From an uncultured Bacteroidota bacterium (GTDB lineage: Bacteria > Bacteroidota > Bacteroidia > Chitinophagales > Chitinophagaceae), in contig CAIVEW010000100.1 of assembly GCA_903905065.1 (NCBI GenBank), positions 1-64,000 on the forward strand: DNA of 64,000 nucleotides, written 5' to 3'. The notes beneath the pieces were generated by a model. That model did not search any database. It was not told the origin of the DNA and saw nothing but the letters and a program-made list of their open reading frames with translations. Of the stretch, positions 1-8,036 are shown piece after piece. The translations under genes and the position numbers were made by a program. Every line of letters begins with the position of its first letter. Positions within the stretch are counted from its first letter, which is position 1.

Positions 1-13
1 ACCACGCGAAGAC

Positions 14-101
14 CTTTTAACCAATTAACCCTTTAACTATTTAGCCTTTTAACCAATTAACTATTTAACCCTTCAACCCTTTAACTAATCAACTCATAAC
101 C
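14..101. repeat. Degenerate octamer tandem array upstream of accD
   Basis: Eleven consecutive 8-base units, consensus nnnTTAAC, begin at 14, 22, 30 and so on to 94. The AAC of most units falls exactly eight bases after the previous one; the unit at 38 ends AGC and the unit at 94 is degenerate. Exact repeats occur (CTTTTAAC at 14 and 46, CAATTAAC at 22 and 54). The array runs directly into the accD -7 box at 103. A matching array of the same unit family precedes tRNA-Leu on the minus strand near 49.4 kb. Function unknown. Confidence 0.85.
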
Positions 102-102
102 G

Positions 103-110
103 TATCTTTG
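103..110 (+). promoter_or_regulatory. -7 promoter box of accD (TATCTTTG)
   Basis: Matches the Bacteroidota consensus TAnnTTTG. Transcription would start near 115, giving a leader of about 20 bases before the ATG at 136. Confidence 0.7.
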
Positions 111-135
111 CCCTCCGTTCAAATTATTTTTGACT

Positions 136-1008
136 ATGTCATCAACCTGGTTTCGTCGTAACAAAAAAGGCATTCTTACCACTACAGAAGAAAAAAAAGA
201 AACCCCGGATGGCTTGTGGCACAAATGCCCGCAGTGCAAAGCTACCGTAACCGTAAAAGAACTGCATGACAATCTCTATGTATGTAAAGAATGCGGCTAT
301 CACAACCGTATTAATTCGACCGAATACTTCGAGATACTGTTTGACAATAACGAATACACATTGCTTTTTGAAAACATTGCACCAAAAGACTTCCTTGGTT
401 TCGTGGATATGAAGCCTTATAACGAGCGCCTGGTTGAAGCTCAAAAAAGCACCGGGCTGAAGGACGCAATGACCGTTGGCGAAGGCAAACTCAACGGCAT
501 GGGCTTTGTGGTTGCCTGCATGAATTTCAACTTCATAGGCGGGTCTATGGGCTCGGTTGTGGGCGAAAAGATAAGCAGGGCTATTGATCACTGCATAAAG
601 CACAAGCTGCCCCTAATGGTCATTTCCAAATCGGGCGGCGCAAGGATGATGGAAAGCGCTTTTTCCCTGATGCAAATGGCTAAAACAGCCGCAAAACTGA
701 CCCAACTTGCTAAGGCGCGGCTGCCTTATTTTTCCCTGATGACAGACCCTACTACCGGCGGCGTAACGGCTTCCTACGCCATGCTCGGTGACCTAAATAT
801 CGCAGAGCCAAATGCACTTATTTGTTTTGCCGGCCCGCGTGTTATAAAGGAAACTATAAAGAAAGACCTGCCAGCAGGTTTTCAGCGTTCAGAATTTTTG
901 CTGGAACACGGGTTCCTGGACTATATAGCAGACCGTAAAGCGCTGAAATATAAACTTGGCCTGGCTATTGAGTGGTTTATGAAAGAAGAAGCGGTTATTG
1001 GGAATTAA
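136..1008 (+). CDS. accD: Acetyl-CoA carboxylase carboxyltransferase subunit beta
   Basis: Transfers carboxyl from carboxybiotin to acetyl-CoA as the beta half of the carboxyltransferase, the first step of fatty acid synthesis; cytosolic. The N-terminus has the AccD four-cysteine zinc ribbon (C31, C34, C50, C53 counted from the ATG). The crotonase-like carboxyltransferase domain follows, with the oxyanion segments [11 protein letters not shown] and SGGARMMES. The length of 290 residues is normal. The ATG at 136 is preferred to the in-frame TTG at 130 because of the promoter at 103. It is not linked to accA or accC here; a lone biotin carrier protein lies near 17.3 kb. Confidence 0.97.
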   Translation: MSSTWFRRNKKGILTTTEEKKETPDGLWHKCPQCKATVTVKELHDNLYVCKECGYHNRINSTEYFEILFDNNEYTLLFENIAPKDFLGFVDMKPYNERLVEAQKSTGLKDAMTVGEGKLNGMGFVVACMNFNFIGGSMGSVVGEKISRAIDHCIKHKLPLMVISKSGGARMMESAFSLMQMAKTAAKLTQLAKARLPYFSLMTDPTTGGVTASYAMLGDLNIAEPNALICFAGPRVIKETIKKDLPAGFQRSEFLLEHGFLDYIADRKALKYKLGLAIEWFMKEEAVIGN

Positions 1009-1122
1009 GATTGGGAGTTAGTAATTGAAATTAGGATCGCGCCCCCTTTCTTCCAAAACGCAATTTCAATACCAGCCTCACGTAAACATGACCGAAGCCA
1101 AATTCCTAATTATAGCTGCAAG

Positions 1123-1164
1123 CCCGAACCCAATCCAAATTCCCAAATACAAATTCCAAATAAA
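1123..1164. repeat. Heptamer array (AAATTCC type) upstream of smpB
   Basis: Six 7-base units run from 1123 to 1164. AAATTCC occurs at 1137 and 1151, separated by the variant CAAATAC and followed by AAATAAA. Another AAATTCC lies at 1100. The array ends 5 bases before the smpB start. The accD-smpB gap also holds a 9-bp inverted repeat, ATTGAAATT at 1024 and AATTTCAAT at 1062, that could fold after accD. Confidence 0.7.
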
Positions 1165-1169
1165 TCGCT

Positions 1170-1616
1170 TTGTCAGAAAATGTCTTCATAAAGAACCGGC
1201 CCGCCACATTTGAATATGCCATTGAAGACCGGCTAAAGGCCGGGATCATGCTCACAGGTTCGGAAATAAAATCAGTGCGCAATGGCAAAGTAAGTTTCAA
1301 CGACAGCTACTGTTTTTTTGATAACGGAGAACTTTGGATAAAAAGCCTGTACATCGCGGAGTACGTCAATGCGGGTTATGCAGGCCATATACCTGTTCAT
1401 GACCGAAAGCTACTGTTACAGAGAAAAGAGCTGAATAAGTGGCAGGCAAAAGTGAAGGAAAAGGGATATACCATCGTTCCGCTGAATATTTTCATCAACG
1501 AGAAAGGGTTTGCGAAAGTGGAGATAGGCCTAGGTAAGGGCAAAAACCTGCACGACAAACGGGAAACGATGAAATCGAAGGACGTGGAGAGGGAGATCAG
1601 ACGATACCTGAAGTAA
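1170..1616 (+). CDS. smpB: SsrA-binding protein SmpB
   Basis: Binds tmRNA and delivers it to stalled ribosomes for trans-translation. The 148 residues cover the whole family: IKNRPATFEY at the start, LTGSEIKSVRNGKVS in the middle, and the basic tail KNLHDKRETMKSKDVEREIRRYLK region that enters the decoding site. The start is TTG at 1170: an in-frame TAA lies at 1161 and no ATG or GTG occurs in the first part of the frame, while residues from the second codon onward match the family. tmRNA itself is not in the window. Confidence 0.96.
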   Translation: MSENVFIKNRPATFEYAIEDRLKAGIMLTGSEIKSVRNGKVSFNDSYCFFDNGELWIKSLYIAEYVNAGYAGHIPVHDRKLLLQRKELNKWQAKVKEKGYTIVPLNIFINEKGFAKVEIGLGKGKNLHDKRETMKSKDVEREIRRYLK

Positions 1617-1619
1617 GCT

Positions 1620-1668
1620 ACCTGCCGGCTGGCGGGTTTGAAAATGTCCAGATTTGAAAATTGCCGAA
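1620..1668. repeat. GC-rich palindrome followed by TTTGAAAA octamer array
   Basis: Three bases after the smpB stop lies an 18-base near-palindrome, ACCTGCCGGCTGGCGGGT (1620-1637), fully paired if G:U pairs are allowed. It continues into octamers: TTTGAAAA at 1637 and again at 1653, with TGTCCAGA between and TTGCCGAA after. The same TTTGAAAA octamer follows the dnaX stop codon at 30774. It might act as a terminator or RNA end, but there is no clean T-tract. Confidence 0.7.
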
Positions 1669-1797
1669 ACAATTCTCATTTTACACCACCATTACCTCCA
1701 ATCCTCAGATTTAAAAAACTGGCCCAAGCCGTTTCCAAAAGAGTTATATTCTAAAATAAAACGACGAGATCGAATCCCGAGTATTTTCAAATTAACC

Positions 1798-3126
1798 TCA
1801 TTCCACTTCATCGGTAAACGTAATACCGTGGTGGCTGAGTTCTGTGAGCACAGGGCGGTACACAGACGCCATTATAGGAAGCACAACGCCAGTAGGTGGT
1901 TTGAGTTTATTTGTCAGCACCATCCTTGCCAGGATGGCTATAGGCAGGCCTACAGTTTGTGCCATTGCGGAATATTCCCTGTTCTCCCCCTTTATGACCA
2001 TTGAGCTGGTAAGCTTTATCTTTCTATCCTTGTGCACATACTCTATCTCATGCTGCATGGCTACCATATCTTTTTCAATGGACGCCATCTTCCACTTGTC
2101 CAGCAGCAATTCAAGGAGGATATCTGCCGAAGTATGTTTTCCGGGTTTTAACGATATTTCTTCAAAAAGGCCTAACCATTGCAACATGGACATTACTTTA
2201 TCATCTTCACCGACGCCCAGTTTTTTTGCAACATACTGTTGAATGGGCATTTTATCCTTTTGTCCCGCTTTGCTTTTTATCCAGGAGGCGTAGGTGTAAC
2301 CCTTTGTGTCAAATGCATCATCCTGGGCTGTGAGGCCCAGCGTAATAATCGCATTCCATCCCTTACAAAAAGAAGGATAACGCAATGTAGCACGCATGAA
2401 CGTTTTTATGTCTGGCACATCGTAAATATCCAGGTAACGAAGAGAATCACGGTTAGGATAATAAGCAAGCATACCCAGATCGCCAACCTTTACTTTTTTG
2501 TTATGCTCAAACATTTTCTCATATGGCACATCCACTTCTTTGCCTCCGCTCAGGTACCTGGCACCACCAACACCCGCGGTGATCACATTTTTGGGATTCC
2601 AGCTAAATTTATAATGCCACGGGTTGTTATCACTCTCGGGAGCAATTAGTCCCCCGCAATATGACTTAAAGCTGGTGATGGTACCGGCAACACGATGTAT
2701 GCTATGTATTATTTTGTTTGCGGTCATATGATCTATGCCCGGATCCAGCCCCATCTCGCACATGAACATGAGTCCCGCCTCTTTCACGGCCTTATCCATT
2801 TCCCTCATCTCCGGAGAAATGTATGAAGACGTTATCAGGTTTTTCTTGTGTTTGAGACAGTCTTTAGCGAGATGAATGTGCAGATGCGGAGGCATCAAAG
2901 AAATGACAATATCAGCTCGCTTCACTAATGGCTCCCTATCGGATGCTTTAGAAATGTCTATTACCGCAGCTTCGGCATAAGGACTTTTTTTTATCTTTTC
3001 AGCAATGGCATTTTCATCGCCGTCAGCTACTATGACCTTCCACTTATTACGTGGAGCATGTGTCAAAAGATATTGAATAAGATAAATTGATGATTTACCG
3101 GCTCCGGCAATCAGTATTGTCTGCAT
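1798..3126 (-). CDS. Saccharopine dehydrogenase family protein
   Basis: A 442-residue NAD(P)-dependent oxidoreductase of the saccharopine dehydrogenase/reductase family, probably acting in lysine or saccharopine metabolism. The N-terminus is a Rossmann fold (ILIAGAGKSSIYLIQYL, residues 4-20). DIVISLMPPHLHIHLAKDC and CEMGLDPGIDHMTANKII are typical of the LYS9-type enzyme, and the C-terminal half is the catalytic/insert domain. It is monocistronic, with a TAnnTTTG box at 3170-3177. Whether the substrate is saccharopine or a related imino acid cannot be told from sequence. Confidence 0.88.
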   Translation of the reverse strand: MQTILIAGAGKSSIYLIQYLLTHAPRNKWKVIVADGDENAIAEKIKKSPYAEAAVIDISKASDREPLVKRADIVISLMPPHLHIHLAKDCLKHKKNLITSSYISPEMREMDKAVKEAGLMFMCEMGLDPGIDHMTANKIIHSIHRVAGTITSFKSYCGGLIAPESDNNPWHYKFSWNPKNVITAGVGGARYLSGGKEVDVPYEKMFEHNKKVKVGDLGMLAYYPNRDSLRYLDIYDVPDIKTFMRATLRYPSFCKGWNAIITLGLTAQDDAFDTKGYTYASWIKSKAGQKDKMPIQQYVAKKLGVGEDDKVMSMLQWLGLFEEISLKPGKHTSADILLELLLDKWKMASIEKDMVAMQHEIEYVHKDRKIKLTSSMVIKGENREYSAMAQTVGLPIAILARMVLTNKLKPPTGVVLPIMASVYRPVLTELSHHGITFTDEVE

Positions 3127-3169
3127 ACTTTTTTTGTCAAAAAAATGTAAAAATCAATGTAACTTACTC

Positions 3170-3177
3170 CAAAGTTA
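3170..3177 (-). promoter_or_regulatory. -7 promoter box of the saccharopine dehydrogenase gene (TAACTTTG)
   Basis: Matches TAnnTTTG on the minus strand about 43 bases before the start codon at 3126. Confidence 0.55.
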
Positions 3178-3249
3178 ATAGTATATCCCAGTAATTTCAT
3201 AACGCTATTTTACCTATATTTTTAATCAATTCATTAAATACTTAATAAC

Positions 3250-3705
3250 ATGAATACCTTATGGAAGACGAAAGACGCCTCTACCGAAATCATTAACAAT
3301 ATTTCCGTTAATACAATGGCGGAATTTCTCGAAATTAAATTCACGGAAATTGGCCCTGATTTTCTAAAGGCAACTATGCCTATAGGGCCAAAAACTCATC
3401 AACCTTATGGGCTGTTACATGGCGGGGCATCCGCTGTGCTGGCGGAAACAGCCGGAAGTGTAGCCTCCTGGATGGTCATCGATACGGACAACCAAATATG
3501 TGTAGGCATAGAGATAAATTGTAACCATGTTCGGGCAAAAAAAAATGGTATGGTGACGGCAACTGTCACTCCACTACATATTGGCAGCACTACTCATGTA
3601 TGGGATATAAAAATACATAATGAGCTGGAAAAATTAATTTGCGTAAGCAGATTAACAGTGGCTGTAAGGAACAAGAAAGATCAAAAAACACCGATTGATG
3701 CCTAG
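3250..3705 (+). CDS. Hotdog-fold thioesterase (PaaI/MenI type)
   Basis: A 151-residue acyl-CoA thioesterase of the PaaI/YdiI (MenI) class. The signature HGGASAVLAETAGS (residues 57-70) contains the catalytic acid E66 and the HGG turn. VGIEINCNHVRAKKNG and the last strand IKIHNELEKLICVSRLTVAVR complete the hotdog. The best-known members hydrolyse 1,4-dihydroxy-2-naphthoyl-CoA in menaquinone synthesis, but no other men gene is nearby, so the substrate is open. It converges with the TerC gene 17 bases away. Confidence 0.9.
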   Translation: MNTLWKTKDASTEIINNISVNTMAEFLEIKFTEIGPDFLKATMPIGPKTHQPYGLLHGGASAVLAETAGSVASWMVIDTDNQICVGIEINCNHVRAKKNGMVTATVTPLHIGSTTHVWDIKIHNELEKLICVSRLTVAVRNKKDQKTPIDA

Positions 3706-3722
3706 AGAATAAAGAGAGTATA

Positions 3723-4484
3723 TCATCTTCTCTTAGGTAAGTTAAATAAAAGGCTTGTAATAACAGGTATGAAAAAAATACAGATCGTAATGGCGGACGT
3801 TCCCCAATCGACATGTGGGCTATTAAAAAAAATACTGAGCGGCGCATCCGGGTAAAAATGCTGGTAAAGGGACAGTGATAACTTAATACCGAGAATGCCG
3901 ATAACGGCATATGCACACGCTTCCAGAAAAGGATAATGTTCCATTAATTTAACGAAACCCTGCGCTACAAACCGCATAGCAAGGATACCTATAAATACAC
4001 CGCACAGGATAATGAGAATATTGTTTGAAAACGCAACCGCAGCGAATACGTTGTCCATAGAAAATGCAAGGTCCATCAGCTCTACAGAGATCACTGTAGC
4101 CCAAAAAACACCTAACCTGCCAACAGTCATTTTGTACAGCCTGCTGCCGTCTTTCTCAACGTGTTTTTCCTGTTGATTCTTTTTCATTTTGCTTCTCAGC
4201 CATTTCCATACAAGAAACAGGAGGTAAAGGCCACCCACAGCCTTGAGCCACCATACTTTGATAAGAAGGGAAGCAAATACCAGGCAAGCGCCCCTGAAAA
4301 AATAAGCGCCAAATATTCCATATTTCAAGGCACGTTTCCTATTGCGCGGAGAAAGGTCCATGACCATAGTAGCCAGCACCGCTGCGTTGTCCACAGAAAG
4401 CAAGCTCTCTATAAGCACTAAATTGCCAATGATCAGCAAAGTAGCCAATGGGTCTTTTATAATTTCCTGTATCAGTGGAGACAT
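3723..4484 (-). CDS. TerC family integral membrane protein
   Basis: About 253 residues with seven or so hydrophobic segments. Both TerC acidic signatures are visible: ESLLSVDNAAVLATMV near the N-terminus and ELMDLAFSMDNVFAAVAFS near residue 140. Members are linked to tellurite resistance or to manganese and other metal export. A charged cytoplasmic loop (KMKKNQQEKHVEKDGSR) separates the two halves. The ATG at 4484 is chosen over a TTG at 4502 because the DNA between them belongs to the promoter repeat and the -7 box lies at 4500-4507. Confidence 0.88.
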   Translation of the reverse strand: MSPLIQEIIKDPLATLLIIGNLVLIESLLSVDNAAVLATMVMDLSPRNRKRALKYGIFGAYFFRGACLVFASLLIKVWWLKAVGGLYLLFLVWKWLRSKMKKNQQEKHVEKDGSRLYKMTVGRLGVFWATVISVELMDLAFSMDNVFAAVAFSNNILIILCGVFIGILAMRFVAQGFVKLMEHYPFLEACAYAVIGILGIKLSLSLYQHFYPDAPLSIFFNSPHVDWGTSAITICIFFIPVITSLLFNLPKRR

Positions 4485-4486
4485 TA

Positions 4487-4521
4487 AAAATTCAAAATTC
4501 AAAAGTAAAAACCAAAAACAC
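4487..4521 (-). promoter_or_regulatory. Promoter of terC embedded in a heptamer array
   Basis: Read on the plus strand, five 7-base units start at 4487, 4494, 4501, 4508 and 4515, each beginning AAAA; AAAATTC is exact at 4487 and 4494. The minus-strand -7 box TACTTTTG (4500-4507) lies in this periodicity. The leader would be only about 10 bases. Confidence 0.6.
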
Positions 4522-4633
4522 GTTGACCTTAATAAAACTCACGGTAGGTAAAAGTAAAAATAATGATGCTACAAATTGACGAATTTAGAAGTAATTACGA
4601 TAACGAGTAACTTACATTTACAGAGAAACTTCA

Positions 4634-5785
4634 ATGGAGCTTAAAACGGGGCAATATGACGTCGTGATAGTCGGTGCCGGGCCGGCTGGTTGCGCGTGCG
4701 CCTTGTCACTGAAGGACTCGGGATTGAAAGTGGCTATGCTGGATAAATCGACGTTCCCACGCGATAAGGTTTGCGGAGACGCAATACCCGGGCGCGCGAT
4801 AAAAACACTAACAAGTATCAGCCATGAATATGGGAGCGCTTTTAAAAAATTTGCCGAAAAGTTTGACACAAAAAGCACTTCGATTCATTATAAAGGGAAC
4901 GTCCTGACGTTCGAATGGGTGGCCGACGCCTACACATGTACCCGTATAGAATTTGACAATTTCCTCTTTTCTTTGGTTAAAGAACATACCGCCACCGATA
5001 TTTTTACCGACACACTACCCCACTCCTTCTCTACAAATGGCGCGAGCATTTCAATCAGTTTTAAAAATAAGCCTGATATCTTCAATACCAAAATAGTTAT
5101 AGGCGCCGATGGTGCACAATCAACAGTTGCAAAACAACTAACAGGCAGAATACTTGACCGCGACCACCACGTGGGCTCTGTGAGGGCCTACTATTACAAC
5201 GTCGCGGGAATGGAGGGTAGCAAAACAGAAATATATTTTGACCGCAAATTTCTGCCCAGTTATTTATGGGTATTCCCGCTGCCCGGCAATGTTGCCAATG
5301 TTGGTTTCGGGATGCTATCCAGCGAAATAGCCCGAAGAAAGATCAACCTTAAGACTGCATTTCATGAATTCATAGCAGAAAACCCGCTACTGAAAGAGAA
5401 ATTTGCTGCAGCGCGGCAAATAGGTCTGCTTGAAGGTTTCGGCCTGCCATTGGGATCAGGAATAACAACACTTTCGGGGCAGAATTTTATGCTTGTTGGC
5501 GACGCAGCATCACTAATAGACCCGATTTCCGGTGACGGCATCGGTAATGCAATGCTAAGTGGTAAACTGGCCGCTGCTCAGGCCATCCGTTGTTTCACAG
5601 AAAATAATTTTAGCGATACATTCATGAGCGGGTACGACGCCACTTTGCTAACGGCAATAGGGCAAGAACTAAAAGCGCGATACCGCGCCCAAAGGTCCCT
5701 ATCTAAAATGCCGTGGCTGTTGGATATGATATTCTTCGCCGGCAGAAACAAAGCTCTGAAACGGATTATCCAAAAGATGCTTTAA
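4634..5785 (+). CDS. Geranylgeranyl reductase family FAD-dependent oxidoreductase
   Basis: A 383-residue flavoprotein of the geranylgeranyl reductase/p-hydroxybenzoate hydroxylase superfamily. The FAD motif VIVGAGPAGCACA is at residues 11-23, followed by DKSTFPRDKVCGDAIPGRA (the KxCGD motif of this family). The second FAD motif MLVGDAASLIDPISGDGIG lies near residue 290. Likely roles are reduction of isoprenoid side chains (menaquinone, lipids) or of a related polyene; no partner gene identifies the substrate. Start ATG 4634. Confidence 0.88.
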   Translation: MELKTGQYDVVIVGAGPAGCACALSLKDSGLKVAMLDKSTFPRDKVCGDAIPGRAIKTLTSISHEYGSAFKKFAEKFDTKSTSIHYKGNVLTFEWVADAYTCTRIEFDNFLFSLVKEHTATDIFTDTLPHSFSTNGASISISFKNKPDIFNTKIVIGADGAQSTVAKQLTGRILDRDHHVGSVRAYYYNVAGMEGSKTEIYFDRKFLPSYLWVFPLPGNVANVGFGMLSSEIARRKINLKTAFHEFIAENPLLKEKFAAARQIGLLEGFGLPLGSGITTLSGQNFMLVGDAASLIDPISGDGIGNAMLSGKLAAAQAIRCFTENNFSDTFMSGYDATLLTAIGQELKARYRAQRSLSKMPWLLDMIFFAGRNKALKRIIQKML

Positions 5786-5791
5786 CTATAG

Positions 5792-6673
5792 CTACTTCCC
5801 GCCGCGACTGATGAAATCGTTAAGCGCCTGCTTGTTTGAATCAAAATCAAACACGCTGCTGACTTTGTAATAGTTGTTCTGGTCAACTGTTCTGTTATAA
5901 GCGAACTTCGCGAAGGCTACCTTAGAATCTTCAAAGGAAAACAGCCTGCAGATTTCCATTACTTGTGTAGTATTCACATAATTGCCACCCACGATCGTTT
6001 TTGCGGTAGACAGTTTTGTATCTTCGAAAGAAGCACCCGAGATACTTTGTTTGGCATCACGAAATGTTTGGGGATCCATGGCCGTTGGTGCGGGGGGAGC
6101 AGGCGGAGGAGGTGGTGCGTTGTTATAACCATTATATCCGTTATTGTCCGTCGTCGTAGTGGTTGTCTGCGTTACCACCTGCCCTGTGGCAGGGTCGGTG
6201 TAGGTTGTTTCTGTTACCGTATTGGTTTGCTGTGGCTTACCGTAGCGCATGACATACTCGTCACGGGGCGCATGATAGTTGTGATCAATCTCTTCACATT
6301 TATGAAACCTCAACTTTGCATAACCCTCCCGGTCTCTGACAATTTTTAAGACCATATTCACTTCCCGACCGTCTACCGGGTCAGCGATATTTATGGTTTT
6401 CCGGATAGCAGGTGTACGGTTGTCCGCAAAAACGATCTGCACGTCGTTGCCATATTCCGGCAAACCTTCGACTCTTATCTTCGATTGCGGCACGTTATTC
6501 TGATTGATGCCATTAAGTACTAGAAAAAATTGTTCCCCGTTTTCCGAGTATACGGATAGCGCGCTTGACTCATGGTCCATCCTTCGACCCTCCTCACGGC
6601 GCTGGCCGGGCTGCGCAAAAGACAAAACTGAAGAAACAAAAATGAAACAAATTGATAAAACACTGAATTTCAT
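5792..6673 (-). CDS. Secreted DUF4476 domain protein
   Basis: About 293 residues. A signal peptide ends in SSVLSFAQ. A middle beta-rich region is followed by a low-complexity stretch (TETTYTDPATGQVVTQ, then Pro/Ala runs) and a C-terminal DUF4476 domain of about 95 residues (FRDAKQSISGASFEDTKLST to NDFISRGGK). DUF4476 is a Bacteroidota domain of unknown function. The ATG at 6673 is preferred to the upstream GTG at 6724 because it gives a normal signal peptide. It converges with the flavoprotein gene 6 bases away. Confidence 0.9.
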   Translation of the reverse strand: MKFSVLSICFIFVSSVLSFAQPGQRREEGRRMDHESSALSVYSENGEQFFLVLNGINQNNVPQSKIRVEGLPEYGNDVQIVFADNRTPAIRKTINIADPVDGREVNMVLKIVRDREGYAKLRFHKCEEIDHNYHAPRDEYVMRYGKPQQTNTVTETTYTDPATGQVVTQTTTTTTDNNGYNGYNNAPPPPPAPPAPTAMDPQTFRDAKQSISGASFEDTKLSTAKTIVGGNYVNTTQVMEICRLFSFEDSKVAFAKFAYNRTVDQNNYYKVSSVFDFDSNKQALNDFISRGGK

Positions 6674-6845
6674 AAAGACATTTTTAAAACACAATAATAA
6701 TAAAAACAACCAAATACAGAACACCTTACTATATAAATACTGGTGAATAATAGCACAACAATTATTCTTACGATTTATTTAACACCGAAGCGGCATCACC
6801 TAACAAGAAAAGGAGCATAAACAGTATAACCAAAAACATACTGCT

Positions 6846-7745
6846 ATGTACACTAAAAAACTATTGTGGCTAATACCACTCTTCGCGACCGCTGCCTGCA
6901 GCAATGGAGGAGCCAACAGAGAATATAATAGAGCAACGGCTGACTCCAGTGCCACCGGTACGGCGGCACCCGTAATAGCAACAGTTCCACCAAATCCTAC
7001 AGAACACAAAATAAAGCGAACCGCGGATTTCCACTGCAAAGTGCAGAATGTTTTCAGCGCGGTAACCACGTTGGAACAACTTGTAAAAGCCAATGGAGGA
7101 ATTGTGCAGGAAAGCCATATTGAAAACAGCAACTCAGAAATAAAAACAGCTTATTACAAACCCGACTCGCTACGGCAAACCCAGACCTATACGACAACCG
7201 CATTACTCACACTAAGCGTGCCATCTCAGCAACTGGACTCTATAATAAATGCCATCCCTGGATTGACAACCTTCCTGGAGTCGCGTACATTAATGCAAAG
7301 CGATGTTACCTATCAGTATATGGCTAATGAACTAAAAGGCCAATTGAATGCGTCGCATGCGACTGCAACCGCTTTGCGACTAGCCAGAAAAAGCAAGGAC
7401 GCAATAGATGCGGGACAGTATGAAATCGACCAGAACGATCAACAAATCGCTCGCAAAATAGCTAACCTTCAGCTCGCCGATGATGTCGTGTATGCAACAG
7501 TCACCGTTGCCTTTTCTCAGCCCGAGCAAGTGTTTGTACAAACGATAATAAATCCCGAACATATTACCAGCATACCCTTTTATGCCCGATGCCAGGCGGC
7601 GATCAATTCCTGGTCAGAATTAATAAGTGCCATTGCTATCGCACTCATACGCATCTGGCCATTGTTGTTGTTGTCTGCAGCCGCCTGGATCATATACCGG
7701 AAAATGCGCGTCCGGAAAAGCACTGCTGCCTTAAAATCAATATAA
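6846..7745 (+). CDS. DUF4349 lipoprotein
   Basis: A 299-residue envelope protein. It has a lipoprotein signal with lipobox cysteine C18 (FATAACSNG), the DUF4349 domain (residues about 57-225: KIKRTADFHCKVQNVF, then coiled-coil-like helices around ARKSKDAIDAGQYEI), and one C-terminal membrane helix (IRIWPLLLLSAAAWIIY) followed by a basic tail. DUF4349 proteins are putative membrane-anchored lipoproteins of unknown role. A strong hairpin terminator follows. Confidence 0.9.
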   Translation: MYTKKLLWLIPLFATAACSNGGANREYNRATADSSATGTAAPVIATVPPNPTEHKIKRTADFHCKVQNVFSAVTTLEQLVKANGGIVQESHIENSNSEIKTAYYKPDSLRQTQTYTTTALLTLSVPSQQLDSIINAIPGLTTFLESRTLMQSDVTYQYMANELKGQLNASHATATALRLARKSKDAIDAGQYEIDQNDQQIARKIANLQLADDVVYATVTVAFSQPEQVFVQTIINPEHITSIPFYARCQAAINSWSELISAIAIALIRIWPLLLLSAAAWIIYRKMRVRKSTAALKSI

Positions 7746-7765
7746 AACGCTGAAAAAATGAGCTA

Positions 7766-7802
7766 GTGAACAAAGTCACTCCTCCGAAAGGGCTTTGTTC
7801 AC
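7766..7802. terminator. Bidirectional hairpin between DUF4349 and yqaE genes
   Basis: A perfect 10-bp stem, GTGAACAAAG (7766-7775) pairing with CTTTGTTCAC (7793-7802), with a 17-base loop. It overlaps the TGA stop of the minus-strand gene at 7799-7801 and serves the convergent pair. There is no long T-tract. Confidence 0.7.
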
Positions 7803-7996
7803 GCTTGCTTCATCACCCTTATGATGCGGCGTGTCCTGCGGTCTGCGCGGCTGTTTTGAAGGTCAAGGACAGCCCATATAGCCGCCGGCAGCCAACCTAT
7901 CAATGTAAGCTGCAGAATGAGGCAAACAACAAACCGCAGCATTCTGCCACGGAGCAGAAAAGATAAGCAGGGAAATATAATAGCGATCAACGTCAT
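7799..7996 (-). CDS. YqaE/Pmp3 family small membrane protein
   Basis: A 65-residue proteolipid with two membrane helices. It shows the Pmp3/YqaE signature: a proline-containing first helix (IAIIFPCLSFLLRGR), then CLILQLTLIGWLPAAIWAV. Yeast Pmp3 and bacterial YqaE are linked to membrane potential and salt or osmotic stress. The basic C-terminus after the second helix is longer than in many members. It lies immediately downstream of the RND operon on the same strand, 40 bases away. Confidence 0.88.
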   Translation of the reverse strand: MTLIAIIFPCLSFLLRGRMLRFVVCLILQLTLIGWLPAAIWAVLDLQNSRADRRTRRIIRVMKQA

Positions 7997-8036
7997 TGAA
8001 ACCGATACGTTTTTACGCTATAAAGTTAGGAAAATC

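Noticed and set aside
14-101. The tandem units as a CRISPR array
   Set aside because: Units are 8 bases with no spacers, degenerate, and there are no cas genes.
142-603. Antisense frame inside accD
   Set aside because: Shadow of a well-conserved gene on the other strand; no family or start signal.
3703-3739. Hairpin between the thioesterase and terC genes
   Set aside because: The arms need a bulge and there is no T-tract.
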